A stretch of DNA of 64,000 nucleotides from Candidatus Wallbacteria bacterium. GTDB taxonomy: Bacteria; Muiribacteriota; UBA6191; JACPRK01. The DNA lies in assembly GCA_016213845.1 (NCBI GenBank), contig JACQZN010000111.1:124001-188000 (forward strand). The letters are read 5' to 3'. This document shows positions 1 to 8,171 of the stretch, piece by piece. The first letter of the stretch is position 1. Every line of letters begins with the position of its first letter. The notes beneath the pieces are model-generated. The model worked only from the letters and a program-made list of their open reading frames with translations, did not search any database and was not told where the DNA came from. A program made the translations under genes and the position numbers.

Positions 1-72
1 CGCATCAACAGGGCTCGCCTGGTGCTCCAGCGAGCACTGGCACAGGCCTTCAAAGATCGGAGCCGGCGATGA
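1..72 (+). CDS. C-terminal end of an ECF-type RNA polymerase sigma factor (partial)
   Basis: Only the last 23 codons are in the window. They read RINRARLVLQRAL... and stop at a TGA at 70-72. An Arg/Leu/Ala-rich final helix of the form S/N-R-xx-R-A-R-xx-L is typical of the sigma-4 region end of ECF sigma factors, just after the helix-turn-helix that reads the -35 element. The next gene encodes a zf-HC2 anti-sigma protein, the usual partner of an ECF factor, which supports the call. With so few residues the family is inferred mostly from the neighbour. Confidence 0.6.
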   Translation, partial: RINRARLVLQRALAQAFKDRSRR

Positions 73-241
73 GGCCAACCGAGCCATTGAAGAAATCTTC
101 GACTTCGAGGGAACGTTATGAGACTCGCCCTCGTATTCCATGGTCGGAGCACATCCGGAACGGCACGGCTCGCCAGGGAGGGCGAAGGCGCCCGATGGCC
201 GTTCCCAACCGAACCTGCCGGCCGAGCCGGTGAGGTGCACC

Positions 242-469
242 ATGTCGTGCATCGCGGTGCAGAATCTCATCTCGCAGTACCTGGACGGGCGCCTGGAGGG
301 CGCCGAAGCCGAGCTGGTGCGCGGCCACGTGCGAGAGTGCGCCGACTGCGCGCAGGACTTTCAGGATTCTCAGTTCCTCTCTCGACTCCTCAAGGAGAAC
401 CTGGATTTGCCAGAGCCGCCGAAGGATCTGCCCGAGAGCGTGATCCGCACCGTCGAGCGCGACAAATGA
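242..469 (+). CDS. Small zinc-finger (zf-HC2) anti-sigma factor
   Basis: A 75-residue soluble protein with the zinc-binding anti-sigma signature: His29, Cys33 and Cys36 form H-x3-C-x2-C (GHVRECADCAQDF), and Cys3 may be the fourth ligand. Known family members bind the partner ECF sigma factor and release it on a signal. There is no membrane segment, so this is a cytoplasmic type, unlike the longer anti-sigma factors with a transmembrane helix. I chose the ATG at 242 because a GAGGTG sits about 6-8 bases upstream and the domain begins immediately; the ATG at 140 would add a low-complexity Arg/Pro extension. It lies 170 bp downstream of the sigma-factor tail, probably in the same operon. Confidence 0.8.
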   Translation: MSCIAVQNLISQYLDGRLEGAEAELVRGHVRECADCAQDFQDSQFLSRLLKENLDLPEPPKDLPESVIRTVERDK

Positions 470-519
470 GTCGATTTGACGGGGCCCGCCGCTGGCGCCT
501 ATGATGGCGGGGCAAGTCC

Positions 520-596
520 CCGCCCGTAGCTCATCCGGATAGAGCAACGGATTTCTAATCCGTAGGTAGCTGGTTCGAGTCCAGCCGGGCGGGCCA
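520..596 (+). tRNA. tRNA-Arg (anticodon UCU)
   Basis: A complete cloverleaf can be drawn. Acceptor stem CCGCCCG (520-526) pairs with CGGGCGG (586-592). The D stem is GCTC/GAGC (529-532, 542-545). The anticodon stem is ACGGA/TCCGT with loop TTTCTAA, giving anticodon TCT at 554-556. The variable loop is 5 nt. The T stem is GCTGG/CCAGC around TTCGAGT. The discriminator is G593 and CCA is encoded at 594-596. The tRNA ends only 3 nt before the stop codon of the convergent NuoM-like gene. UCU reads the AGA/AGG codons, which are rare in this high-GC DNA. Confidence 0.97.
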
Positions 597-599
597 GCT

Positions 600-1970
600 C
601 TAATGTCGGCCGGCCGGCGGGGGCGGGAGCTTGGCGCCGTGGAGCGCGGCGCGCACGGCCTCGCGGCGGGAGGCCACGACGGGGCCGGGGATGAGCCCCG
701 TGAAGAGAAGCAGGAGCACGAGCGCCGTGAGCACCAGGGTCTCACGCGGTTTCAAGCCCACGGCGACGGACGAAGCTTCCCGGGCCCCGCAGAAGAGCGC
801 CAGATAGGCCCGCAGGATCGTGATGCCGTTGAGGGCGGTCGCCAGCACAATCCCGATCCCGACGTGCGGATAGGTTCCGATCGCCCCGCGCACCAAGAGG
901 TCCTCGGCGACGAAGCCGAGCGTACCTGGGAAACCGACGGAGGCCAGCCCCAGGATTAGGAAGGCAGCCGCCAGGAGCGGCATTCGGTCGTGCCCGCCGG
1001 AGAGGATATCGAGCCTGAGCGTGCCCCGGCGGACTTCGAGCGCCCGGAGCGCCAACCCCAGCCCCGTGAGGGCCAGCCCGCTCGAGAGCCACATCGTCAG
1101 CCCGCCCAGCAAACCGACGCTGGTCACCGTATCGAGCCCGACGAGCACGAGGGCGAACTGGCTCATGACGACGAAGCCGAGCGCCCGCATCGCCTCGCGC
1201 TGCCCGACGCCCAGCACCGCGCCGTAGAGCGCCGTGGCCAGCGCTGCCGTGGCGATCGCCCAGAGCGGCCCGCGCCCCAGCGCCCCCGCAGCCGGCACCA
1301 GCAGTCGCATCACGGCATAGGCACCCGCCTGGGGAAGCATGTAGGCCAGCGCCGTCCACATCGCTCCCTTCTCGAAGAGCACGGGCACCCAGGAGTGGAA
1401 CGGCATCACACCCTTGTGCATCAGGATCGCCAGCGCCACCATCACCACGCCGGCTGCCGACGGGTCCTCGCCCCCGCTCCCGAGCGCCACGCCGGCCGCC
1501 AGGAGCGCCGCACTCGTGCCCGCGTAGAGCGCGAACACCTGCGCCGCCGGCCTAGAACGTGCTCGCAGCGCCGCCCAGACCGGCACCGGCGACAGGGCCC
1601 AGAAGGCCGCTATCAACCCGGGCGAACGCGTCGAAAAGAGCGCCGCCACCAGTGCCTCGGCCAGGAGCAGCCGCGCAAGCGACGCCGGATCGCGGTCCCG
1701 GCGCGGCGAGGCCACGAGGATGCAGAGGAACGCGAACGTCACGTACGGGAGCAGGACTCTCGACAGCACGTCGATCGTGAAGTGGCCGCCTTGCGACTCG
1801 AGCGGCAGCCCCAGCTGCCACCCACCCACGGTCAGCGCGCACGCCGCCGCTGCGGCACCCGCACCGATGCGGGTAGCCGCTCGAACCGAGAGGCTCCTGT
1901 CGACGGCCAGCGAGGCGATCGCCAGGAGCGCCGGCACCAGTTCCGGGAATTCGAAAATGGACTCGATCAT
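600..1970 (-). CDS. NuoM/NuoN-like proton-translocating membrane subunit, third gene of the dab operon
   Basis: A 456-residue polytopic membrane protein (about 12-14 helices by eye) of the proton-conducting transporter family that includes NuoL/M/N and Mrp antiporter subunits. The stretch HKGVMPFHSWVPVLFEKG matches the conserved helix 7/8 region (K-x-x-x-x-P-x-H-x-W-L-P in NuoM). Its ATG overlaps the dabB stop by 4 nt (ATGA), so it is translationally coupled to dabB. Many dab operons have only one NuoL-like gene, and this second one makes the unit resemble a two-antiporter module. It may form part of the DabAB complex or a separate ion channel. It ends 3 nt from the tRNA gene. Confidence 0.8.
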   Translation of the reverse strand: MIESIFEFPELVPALLAIASLAVDRSLSVRAATRIGAGAAAAACALTVGGWQLGLPLESQGGHFTIDVLSRVLLPYVTFAFLCILVASPRRDRDPASLARLLLAEALVAALFSTRSPGLIAAFWALSPVPVWAALRARSRPAAQVFALYAGTSAALLAAGVALGSGGEDPSAAGVVMVALAILMHKGVMPFHSWVPVLFEKGAMWTALAYMLPQAGAYAVMRLLVPAAGALGRGPLWAIATAALATALYGAVLGVGQREAMRALGFVVMSQFALVLVGLDTVTSVGLLGGLTMWLSSGLALTGLGLALRALEVRRGTLRLDILSGGHDRMPLLAAAFLILGLASVGFPGTLGFVAEDLLVRGAIGTYPHVGIGIVLATALNGITILRAYLALFCGAREASSVAVGLKPRETLVLTALVLLLLFTGLIPGPVVASRREAVRAALHGAKLPPPPAGRH

Positions 1971-3352
1971 GGCTTCGCCCCCGAGATCGGCTGCGGGTCC
2001 GGGCCGGCGGCCGAGACCTCAGTGCCGCCGAGCCGGTCGGTCCAGCGCCGTTCGAAGCGATCCGCCGCCGCGGCCATCTCGCGGAAGGGTCCGATTGCGC
2101 ACCGATCGAGCAGCGCGTCGAGATAGCAGCGTTCCAGCGCCCAGCGGTACATCCATCGCTGGGCAGCGGTCGGGAGCAGCTGTCCGAGCACGATGCCCGA
2201 TCGCGGCAGGATCCCGCCCACCGCAGCTTCCACCTCATGGACATCGCTCAGCATCGAGGGCGCTCGAAGGATCTGGAGCGAGCGCAGACACGCGTGGCCG
2301 ACACAGTGCGCCAGCGGCAGCAACCGGAATCCCAGTCCGATCTCCACGAAGATCACGCCGACCTGGGTCAACGAGGCATACGCCAACGCGCACTTGATGT
2401 CGGTCTGTACGCGGCCAACCAGCGTCGCGTGCAGGGCCGTCAGCGCGCCGACGACGACCAGGAGCGCCGCGGCCGCCGGCGCCCGGTCCAGGAGCGGCGC
2501 CGCGCGCAGCAAGAGGTACGGCCCCAGGTGCACGGAGAGCGCTCCATAGAAGATGGCGCTCGAAGGCGTCGGCCCCTCCATGGCCCGCGGCAGCCATCCG
2601 GAGAACGGCACCAGCGCCGACTTTCCCATCGCAGCCAGGGCGAAGAGAATCGAGATGGCCGTCGCCTGCCCGATCGGCGCAGTAGATACGCCGTTGGGCC
2701 ACGACCGGCCGGCGCCGAGCAAGTGGAAGCTGTCGGAGCCAACGGTGTGGTGCAGGAGCACGATTCCGGCGAACAGGCCGACGTCGCAGAGGCGGTAGAT
2801 GACGAAGACCCAGAGGGCGTTGCGCACCGGCGCGGGCCGCTCGTAGAAGAATCCGACCAGCAGAGCGGAGCTGACGCCGACCATCTCCCAGCCAGCGAAG
2901 GCCATGTCGGCCGTGCCTGCCAGGACCACCAGCATCGTGCCAGAGCCGAGCAGCGCCAGAAGCAGGAAGAACCGGCCGTAGGACGGCTCCCGGTGGAGGT
3001 AGCGGTGAGAGAAGCTGCCGACGACTCCCAGCAGGAGGGCGGTGAGCACGACGAATGGGACAGAGAGCCGGTCGACCTGCAACGTCAAGTGAAGCGCGTG
3101 GCCCTCGAAGGCATACCAGGTGCCGAGCTCCACCTGGGCCTGGCGTGCGCCCGAGAGCACCAGCGCCGGGATGAGTCCCAGCGCGGCGAACGTGGACGTC
3201 AGGAAGCCGGCAGTCACCAAGCGGCCTGTGATCTGCTCGGTCGGAGGCCGTCCGATGAGGCCCATCAACCCCAGACAGGCCAACAGACACATCGGCGCCG
3301 TGAGCGCGACGAGTGCCAGCGCCTCCATGAGCGCCTCGGCTACCGACTCCAC
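1967..3352 (-). CDS. dabB: DabB-like NuoL-family membrane partner of the inorganic carbon transporter
   Basis: A 461-residue NuoL/Mrp-type membrane protein. Family landmarks are FAGWEMVGVSSALLVGFF (the helix 5 glutamate region) and AMGKSALVPFSGWLPRAMEGPTP (spread over about 230-260), which carries the conserved lysine and the S-x-W-L-P-x-A-M-x-G-P-T-P motif seen in NuoL and DabB. In characterised DAB systems this subunit is thought to supply ion (H+ or Na+) flow that drives CO2 hydration by DabA. The start is GTG at 3352, overlapping the end of dabA by 13 nt. The gene also overlaps the next gene by 4 nt. The protein is slightly shorter than usual NuoL proteins and lacks the long amphipathic C-terminal arm. 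Confidence 0.8.
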   Translation of the reverse strand: MESVAEALMEALALVALTAPMCLLACLGLMGLIGRPPTEQITGRLVTAGFLTSTFAALGLIPALVLSGARQAQVELGTWYAFEGHALHLTLQVDRLSVPFVVLTALLLGVVGSFSHRYLHREPSYGRFFLLLALLGSGTMLVVLAGTADMAFAGWEMVGVSSALLVGFFYERPAPVRNALWVFVIYRLCDVGLFAGIVLLHHTVGSDSFHLLGAGRSWPNGVSTAPIGQATAISILFALAAMGKSALVPFSGWLPRAMEGPTPSSAIFYGALSVHLGPYLLLRAAPLLDRAPAAAALLVVVGALTALHATLVGRVQTDIKCALAYASLTQVGVIFVEIGLGFRLLPLAHCVGHACLRSLQILRAPSMLSDVHEVEAAVGGILPRSGIVLGQLLPTAAQRWMYRWALERCYLDALLDRCAIGPFREMAAAADRFERRWTDRLGGTEVSAAGPDPQPISGAKP

Positions 3353-6300
3353 GTGGCACCTGCTTCCTCATTCTCTCGACGCTCGACCAGGGCGCAAGAC
3401 AGTGAATCGCGTCGCATCCGGTACCAGTCGAAGGAGTGAGACACCCTTGCGAGTCGAATGGCCGGCGGCTCGAAGGGCTCGAAGCCGGTCTCGCCGAACA
3501 GGTGCATCCGGCCTGTGTCCGGATCGAGGGCGACGAGCTGGATCCAGCGGTTGGCAACCAGCCGGCGAAGCGGATCGCGAGGGCCCATCAGTCCGAGGAT
3601 GCGCTCCTTCGGGCTCTCGACGACGGTCAAGAGCCGCATCGGCTCGTGAATCTCGACCATCTGCCAGGGAAGCCCCGCCCTGAGGTCGCTGGCGTGACCG
3701 TCCATGACGCCGAGCATGGACACGATGTTGTGCGGCAGCTTGGTGCCACAGCCGAACCCGGTGGGGTCGACGCGAGAGAAGTAGTACTCGAGGTTGATGC
3801 CCGCGCATACGGGCAAGATGGCGTGGAGGATGCGGCTCAGCACGGCCCCGTCGGCGTCGTGGTGCGGATCGTAGGAGGCCAGGAAGGCGCGCCGGTCGAG
3901 GAAGAGCCCACGCGTCAGCTCGCGGCGTCCGACGACCAGCGTGGCGTTGGTCGCGTGCCCCAGCTCGGGACGAGGCTGGGCCAGGTCCTGCGCCCGGGCC
4001 TCGACGTGGGCCAGCGCGTCCTCCCGTTCCAGCCAGAGCGGGGCCGATTCGAAGCGGCGGCAGCGCTCGTGGGCGTTGGCCGCGAGCGCCCGCGACATCG
4101 CGTGACGGGCGAGGCGCAGCTCGGCTGCGTGCTCCTCGCCGATCCCGTCGAGGTCGTAGTAGTAGATGGCATCCTCACAGGTGTCGTGCTGGGCTCCGAC
4201 GAATCGGGTATCCGCAGGGAGCGACAGGCCGCGCGAGGCCAGGAGCTCTCGCACGCGCGGGTCGTTGGCCATCTGCGCGAAGGCGCGGGCATTGGCGCCG
4301 CCGCGGCCGCCGCCGCACGCACCGCAGTCGTAGGCAGCCTGGTGCGGGTTGTTCAGGCTGGAGGAGCCGTGCCCGAGCACCAGCACCAGCCGGGCAACTC
4401 GAGCCGGGCCCGGGCCAGGCGCGCGCAGACGGCCGGCGATTCCGAGCTCCTCGAGCAACCGGCCGACGATGTCCGCTTGCTCGGCGACGGAGAACCCGGC
4501 TCGCGTTCCGGGCAACGGCGCGGGCGTCTCGGAGGCATCGACCGCCAGGCGGGTGCGACCGCGTGTCCGGGTCAGCAACTGGCCCCGTTTTCTGAGCCAG
4601 GCCGCAAGGCGCGGGAACAGCACGCGCAGCACGAGCGGCAACGCCGCCAGCGTCCCGAGCGCAGCCGTCAGGAGCGTCCCGCGCGCCAGGGTCCGGCTCG
4701 AGACCGCCAGCGCGCTCCTCAGCCGGCCAAGCACGCGCCGGACCAGGGTCTTCCTGCGATGCTCGTCCTCGAGCGTCTCGTCGAGCTGTTCGGTGACCAG
4801 ATGTCCGGGCCGGATCACGATGGGGCAGAGCGGCCTGGCGAAGGCATCCAGGATTCCTCGGTAGTACATCGCGACCCCGAAGAAACCGGCCGTCCCGAAG
4901 GTCTCGCACTCCGGTTCGGCCTCCTCCAGATGCCGGCGGAGCGATTCCTCGCGCTCGTCCAGACAGCAGATCACCTGCAGCCGCTTCTCGGAGCCCTTGT
5001 TCGCGCGGGAGGCTGCAGCGCGGGCCGCCAGCGCCTCCAGCACGCCCTCCCGGTACCGGCGCTCGTAGGCCAGGTGGAAGTGCCGCCGGCGTTCCAGCTC
5101 GTCGAACCACTCGATCTCGTCCAGAAGACTCACCAGCTCCGGTCGCTCCATCGAGTCGATATCGCCCGCCGCGAGACCGACCAGCTGCGCAACCTGGAAG
5201 AGAGCGAAGGCGCGTTCTTCGCGGGTCGGGCCACGGGACTGGCGGCCTTCGAGGATTGCGAGGAGCCTGGCGGCCGAGTAGCCGTCGCCCAGCTCGGCTC
5301 GCGACACGTGCTCCGCGGCCAGCCTGTCGAGCAGGAGCCGCACGGCCAGGAAGTCGGCCAGCCTGGCCGGGGGCGCGTGGGCGGGCACGCGATCGGGCCG
5401 CTCCTCGAGCTGGTGGAACATTCCCGCCCATCCGCGCAGCGGCAGGAGCGTCCGGGCCGTGAAGTCGCTCCACTCGGCCGCTTCGACCCCCAGTAGCTCG
5501 AGCGACTCGATCGCCGAACCGACGGCGTCGACTCCGGACTCGAGAAGCCGCCTGGCCTCCCCTGGCAACGACTGCTGCCAGCTCTCCGGCGAGCCGGCCG
5601 GCTGCGACAGGTGGCCGAGCGCGCCGCGCCAGAAGCCCTGCTCCCTGTCGGGCATCGGCCAGTAGGAGAGCCCCTGGTCGAGGAAGGAGGCTGCCAGCCG
5701 GATCATCAACGGATCGACGAGCTCGTCGGGGTCCTGTCCCGTGGCGGCGTGGAGGAGGTCTCTTGGACGGGGAGAGCGCGCCTCGTGCACCGAGCGGCTG
5801 TAGGGGACCCTCCCGCAGGCCCGCACGCTCGCGTGCCACAAGGTCCGCGCGGCGACATGCCCGGCCTGGAGCGCTATCAGCTGTTCCAGGTCCCCACGAC
5901 GCGGTCCGATCCCCAGCTCCAGGGCCAGAGCACGCGCAGCCCGGCCGGGATCGACCTCCCCCGTCAGCAGGGTCGCCATGGCCTCCGGGCCACGCCCGGC
6001 CAGCTCCGCCAGGAACCAGCGGCGAGTGCTGTCGAGGAGCTTCTCGAGCGACTCGGCGTCTAGACCCTCCAGCGGCCGCCGAAGCGCGTCGGTCTCCTCG
6101 AGCAGCCAACCCAGCTCGCGCCCCCTGGGAGCATCCAATCCGTTGACCAGCACGGCCATGCGCAGCTCCCGCCGCGGGACGCCCGCAACCGGCTGGCAGG
6201 CAGCTTCCGGTCCGAGGTCGGCGTCCAGCACCGCCAGGAGATCGCGTCGCAGGATGCGCCCGCGCGCCAGCTCCTGGCGGTACCTCGCCTCCGGAAGGAA

Positions 6301-6519
6301 TGGCGAGGTGCCGTAGAGCTCGGCGGCCTCGACGACGGCGGTGTCGAACGGCATGCGCTCGAAGGCATGCAGCGTGTTGTGATGGACGAAGACCGAGATC
6401 GGGCCCTGGGCGGGCAATAGATGCGCCGCGTGCTCCAGCGCGCTCTGGAGCCGCGAGGCGGCCTGGGAGTCATTCATCGGAGCGAGATGCGACGGCGAGT
6501 CGGGAAGCTCGACCGGCAA
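3340..6519 (-). CDS. dabA: DabA (DUF2309/UPF0753) inorganic carbon uptake protein
   Basis: A 1059-residue DUF2309 protein, opening with the family region HNTLHAFERMPFD. The zinc/active-site residues reported for DabA (C351, D353, H524, C539 in Halothiobacillus, from memory) have clear counterparts: Cys519 and Asp521 in CCLDERE, His717 in LGHGSSS, and Cys732 in DCGACGGG. The H-to-C spacing of 15 is identical. DabA resembles a beta-carbonic anhydrase and with DabB is proposed to hydrate CO2 vectorially to accumulate bicarbonate. It is first in a three-gene minus-strand operon. The ATG at 6477 (MNDSQAASRL) is an alternative start 14 codons inside. The protein is longer than the proteobacterial DabA2, as in the long DUF2309 subgroup. 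Confidence 0.88.
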   Translation of the reverse strand: MPVELPDSPSHLAPMNDSQAASRLQSALEHAAHLLPAQGPISVFVHHNTLHAFERMPFDTAVVEAAELYGTSPFLPEARYRQELARGRILRRDLLAVLDADLGPEAACQPVAGVPRRELRMAVLVNGLDAPRGRELGWLLEETDALRRPLEGLDAESLEKLLDSTRRWFLAELAGRGPEAMATLLTGEVDPGRAARALALELGIGPRRGDLEQLIALQAGHVAARTLWHASVRACGRVPYSRSVHEARSPRPRDLLHAATGQDPDELVDPLMIRLAASFLDQGLSYWPMPDREQGFWRGALGHLSQPAGSPESWQQSLPGEARRLLESGVDAVGSAIESLELLGVEAAEWSDFTARTLLPLRGWAGMFHQLEERPDRVPAHAPPARLADFLAVRLLLDRLAAEHVSRAELGDGYSAARLLAILEGRQSRGPTREERAFALFQVAQLVGLAAGDIDSMERPELVSLLDEIEWFDELERRRHFHLAYERRYREGVLEALAARAAASRANKGSEKRLQVICCLDEREESLRRHLEEAEPECETFGTAGFFGVAMYYRGILDAFARPLCPIVIRPGHLVTEQLDETLEDEHRRKTLVRRVLGRLRSALAVSSRTLARGTLLTAALGTLAALPLVLRVLFPRLAAWLRKRGQLLTRTRGRTRLAVDASETPAPLPGTRAGFSVAEQADIVGRLLEELGIAGRLRAPGPGPARVARLVLVLGHGSSSLNNPHQAAYDCGACGGGRGGANARAFAQMANDPRVRELLASRGLSLPADTRFVGAQHDTCEDAIYYYDLDGIGEEHAAELRLARHAMSRALAANAHERCRRFESAPLWLEREDALAHVEARAQDLAQPRPELGHATNATLVVGRRELTRGLFLDRRAFLASYDPHHDADGAVLSRILHAILPVCAGINLEYYFSRVDPTGFGCGTKLPHNIVSMLGVMDGHASDLRAGLPWQMVEIHEPMRLLTVVESPKERILGLMGPRDPLRRLVANRWIQLVALDPDTGRMHLFGETGFEPFEPPAIRLARVSHSFDWYRMRRDSLSCALVERRENEEAGATWSR

Positions 6520-6680
6520 GCGGCGCCGGAAGAGACTCGGCCAGTGACGTCAGGGCGGGCGGGCATGGAGAAAGTCTATGTGCAAGAGACGTGCCCGCGT
6601 GGCCCCACCGCGCGTGCGAGAGCGGAAGGCGCTGGCGCCGGGGGAGCGCCGGCCGGTGGTATAGTGGCCGGGCCTCCCAG

Positions 6681-7703
6681 ATGCCACCTGTCCCCAGTCG
6701 CGCCGCCACGAGCTCCCCAGCAGGCGCCGGCGCCAAACGAGCCGACGCGGTCTTCGATCAGCTCGGCGTCGTGGCCGAATCGGCCGGCATGCAGGCGCTG
6801 CTCAGAACCGTCGCGCGCGTGGCCTCGCTCAGGTCGACCTTCTTGGTGACGGGCGAGAGCGGCACCGGAAAGGAGCTGATCGCGCGCGCGCTGCACGCGC
6901 TGGGAACGCGCGCGGCAGGGACGTTCGTGCCGATCAACTGCGCGACCCTCTCCGGGGAGATCCTGGAGAGCGAGCTCTTCGGCCACGAGCGCGGCGCCTT
7001 TACCAGCGCAGATCGCGCCAAGCTCGGGCTGATGGAGATCGCGGACAACGGCACGCTCTTCCTGGACGAGGTGAGTGAGATGGGGCCGAGCTGCCAGGCG
7101 AAGCTCCTGCGGGCGCTGGAACGGCGCGAGTTCCGACGCGTTGGCGGCACGAAGAAGATCCGAGTCGACCTGGGAGTGGTGGCGGCCAGCAACGTCGATC
7201 TCGAGGAGGCCGTGGCAAAGGGCAGGTTCCGGCCGGACCTGTACTACAGACTCAAGGTCGTCAACCTGCAGATCCCCCCGCTGCGCGAACGGCGGGAGGC
7301 CATCCCGGGCCTGACCCAGAGGTTTCTCGGAGCCGCGGCGGGACAAGTCGGGATGCCGCGAAAGGCGCTCTCGCCAAGGGCGATGGCCTGCCTGATGCGC
7401 TACTCGTGGCCGGGCAACGTCCGGGAGCTGAAGAACTGCATCGAGAGCCTGGTCGTGATGGTGGAGCGGCGTGTCATCGACTTCGAGGACCTCCCCGTGG
7501 AGGTGCGGCGGGGACAGGCGACGGAGCTGCGCTTTCCGGTCGGCGTCACGCTCGAGCAGGCCGAGCGGGAGATCATCCGGAAGACGCTGGAGAGCTTCCC
7601 CACCCGGCGAGAAGCAGCTCGGGTGCTGGGAATTGGCCTGCGAACGCTCTACACCAAGCTGGGCCAGATGGCCCCGGGAAGCCCGAAGAAGCCGCGCGCC
7701 TGA
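6681..7703 (+). CDS. Sigma-54-dependent transcriptional activator without a sensor domain (GAFTSA variant)
   Basis: 340 residues, almost entirely an AAA+ sigma-54-interaction domain followed by a Fis-type helix-turn-helix. Walker A is GESGTGKE (about residue 58). The sigma-54 contact loop is GAFTSA (105-110) where the consensus is GAFTGA. Walker B is GTLFLDEVSEM, and a WPGNVREL motif follows. The C-terminal helices TRREAARVLGIGLRTLYTKL bind DNA. The start at 6681 leaves only about 30 residues before the AAA+ domain, so there is no receiver, GAF or PAS module. It lies divergently from dabA (160 bp apart) and upstream of the Hyf-like operon, so it is the best local candidate to control either. 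Loss of the second Gly of GAFTGA can weaken sigma-54 remodelling in characterised activators. Confidence 0.85.
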   Translation: MPPVPSRAATSSPAGAGAKRADAVFDQLGVVAESAGMQALLRTVARVASLRSTFLVTGESGTGKELIARALHALGTRAAGTFVPINCATLSGEILESELFGHERGAFTSADRAKLGLMEIADNGTLFLDEVSEMGPSCQAKLLRALERREFRRVGGTKKIRVDLGVVAASNVDLEEAVAKGRFRPDLYYRLKVVNLQIPPLRERREAIPGLTQRFLGAAAGQVGMPRKALSPRAMACLMRYSWPGNVRELKNCIESLVVMVERRVIDFEDLPVEVRRGQATELRFPVGVTLEQAEREIIRKTLESFPTRREAARVLGIGLRTLYTKLGQMAPGSPKKPRA

Positions 7704-7734
7704 TGCCCGGTGCGCCGGGGCCGCGGCGGGGCCC

Positions 7735-7897
7735 GAGTGCCGAATCGGCACTCGACGGCGGGCGGCGCTCCAGCCCCTCCGGCGACGCGCTGCGGCATGG
7801 ACTTCCGGTGTTTCTCGCCTACCGGGCGGGCTGTTCGATAGTGCCGATTCGGCACTCGCACCCTCCTGGCAGAGGCCCCGATGATGCCGATTCGGCA
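7735..7897. promoter_or_regulatory. Three copies of the palindrome TGCCGAWTCGGCA
   Basis: Three near-identical dyads lie within 163 bp: GAGTGCCGAATCGGCACTC at 7735-7753 (9-bp arms around a single central base), AGTGCCGATTCGGCACT at 7840-7856, and TGCCGATTCGGCA at 7885-7897. Centres are 104 and 43 bp apart. They begin just after the sigma-54 activator stop and precede the receiver-like gene. A perfect dyad repeated three times without coding function looks like an operator array for a dimeric regulator, or a small REP-like family. No consensus for a known regulator was recognised. Confidence 0.55.
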
Positions 7898-8047
7898 GTT
7901 TCTTGACCGGAGCCGGCAGGGAAGAGGGGGAGAGAAGGTGGAAGGTAGGAGGCGGAAGGAGCGGAAGGCGGGGTCGCCTCGACGACGCTGCCCTGCCGAT
8001 CCTGCCGCTGGCGAATCCGCCCATTCCGACCCGGCCGCTCGGGCTTC

Positions 8048-8132
8048 CGCTCACCCTGAGCCTGTCGAAGGATGTTCCGCTCATCCTGAGCCCTTCGGCA
8101 AGCTCAGGAGAGGCTTGTCGAAGGATGGCCCG
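8048..8132. repeat. REP-like repeats (CTGAGCCTGTCGAAGG family)
   Basis: Two to three tandem copies of the widespread motif CTCANCCTGAGC-TGTCGAAGGATG, including an inverted half (CTTCGGCAAGCTCAGGA) that allows hairpins. Related copies occur in this window at about 8690-8715, 39656-39713, 49206-49280 and 52398-52425, always near gene ends or at gene starts. This marks a dispersed repetitive family that is common in high-GC environmental bacteria. No transposase is near. Confidence 0.75.
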
Positions 8133-8171
8133 GCTCTTGCCTGACGAGTCGGCGCGCTCACCCCGCCATCC

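Noticed and set aside
118..504. A 128-residue open frame over the anti-sigma gene
   Set aside because: It is out of frame with the zinc-finger protein and has only Arg/Gly-rich low-complexity sequence.
3436..5496. Plus-strand open frame opposite dabA
   Set aside because: A mirror frame caused by high GC; no motifs, and the minus strand carries the conserved DUF2309 residues.
6300..6680. N-terminal extension of the sigma-54 activator
   Set aside because: The frame is open upstream to 6300, but this part overlaps the start of dabA on the other strand and reads as Arg/Ala-rich low-complexity sequence with no sensor domain.
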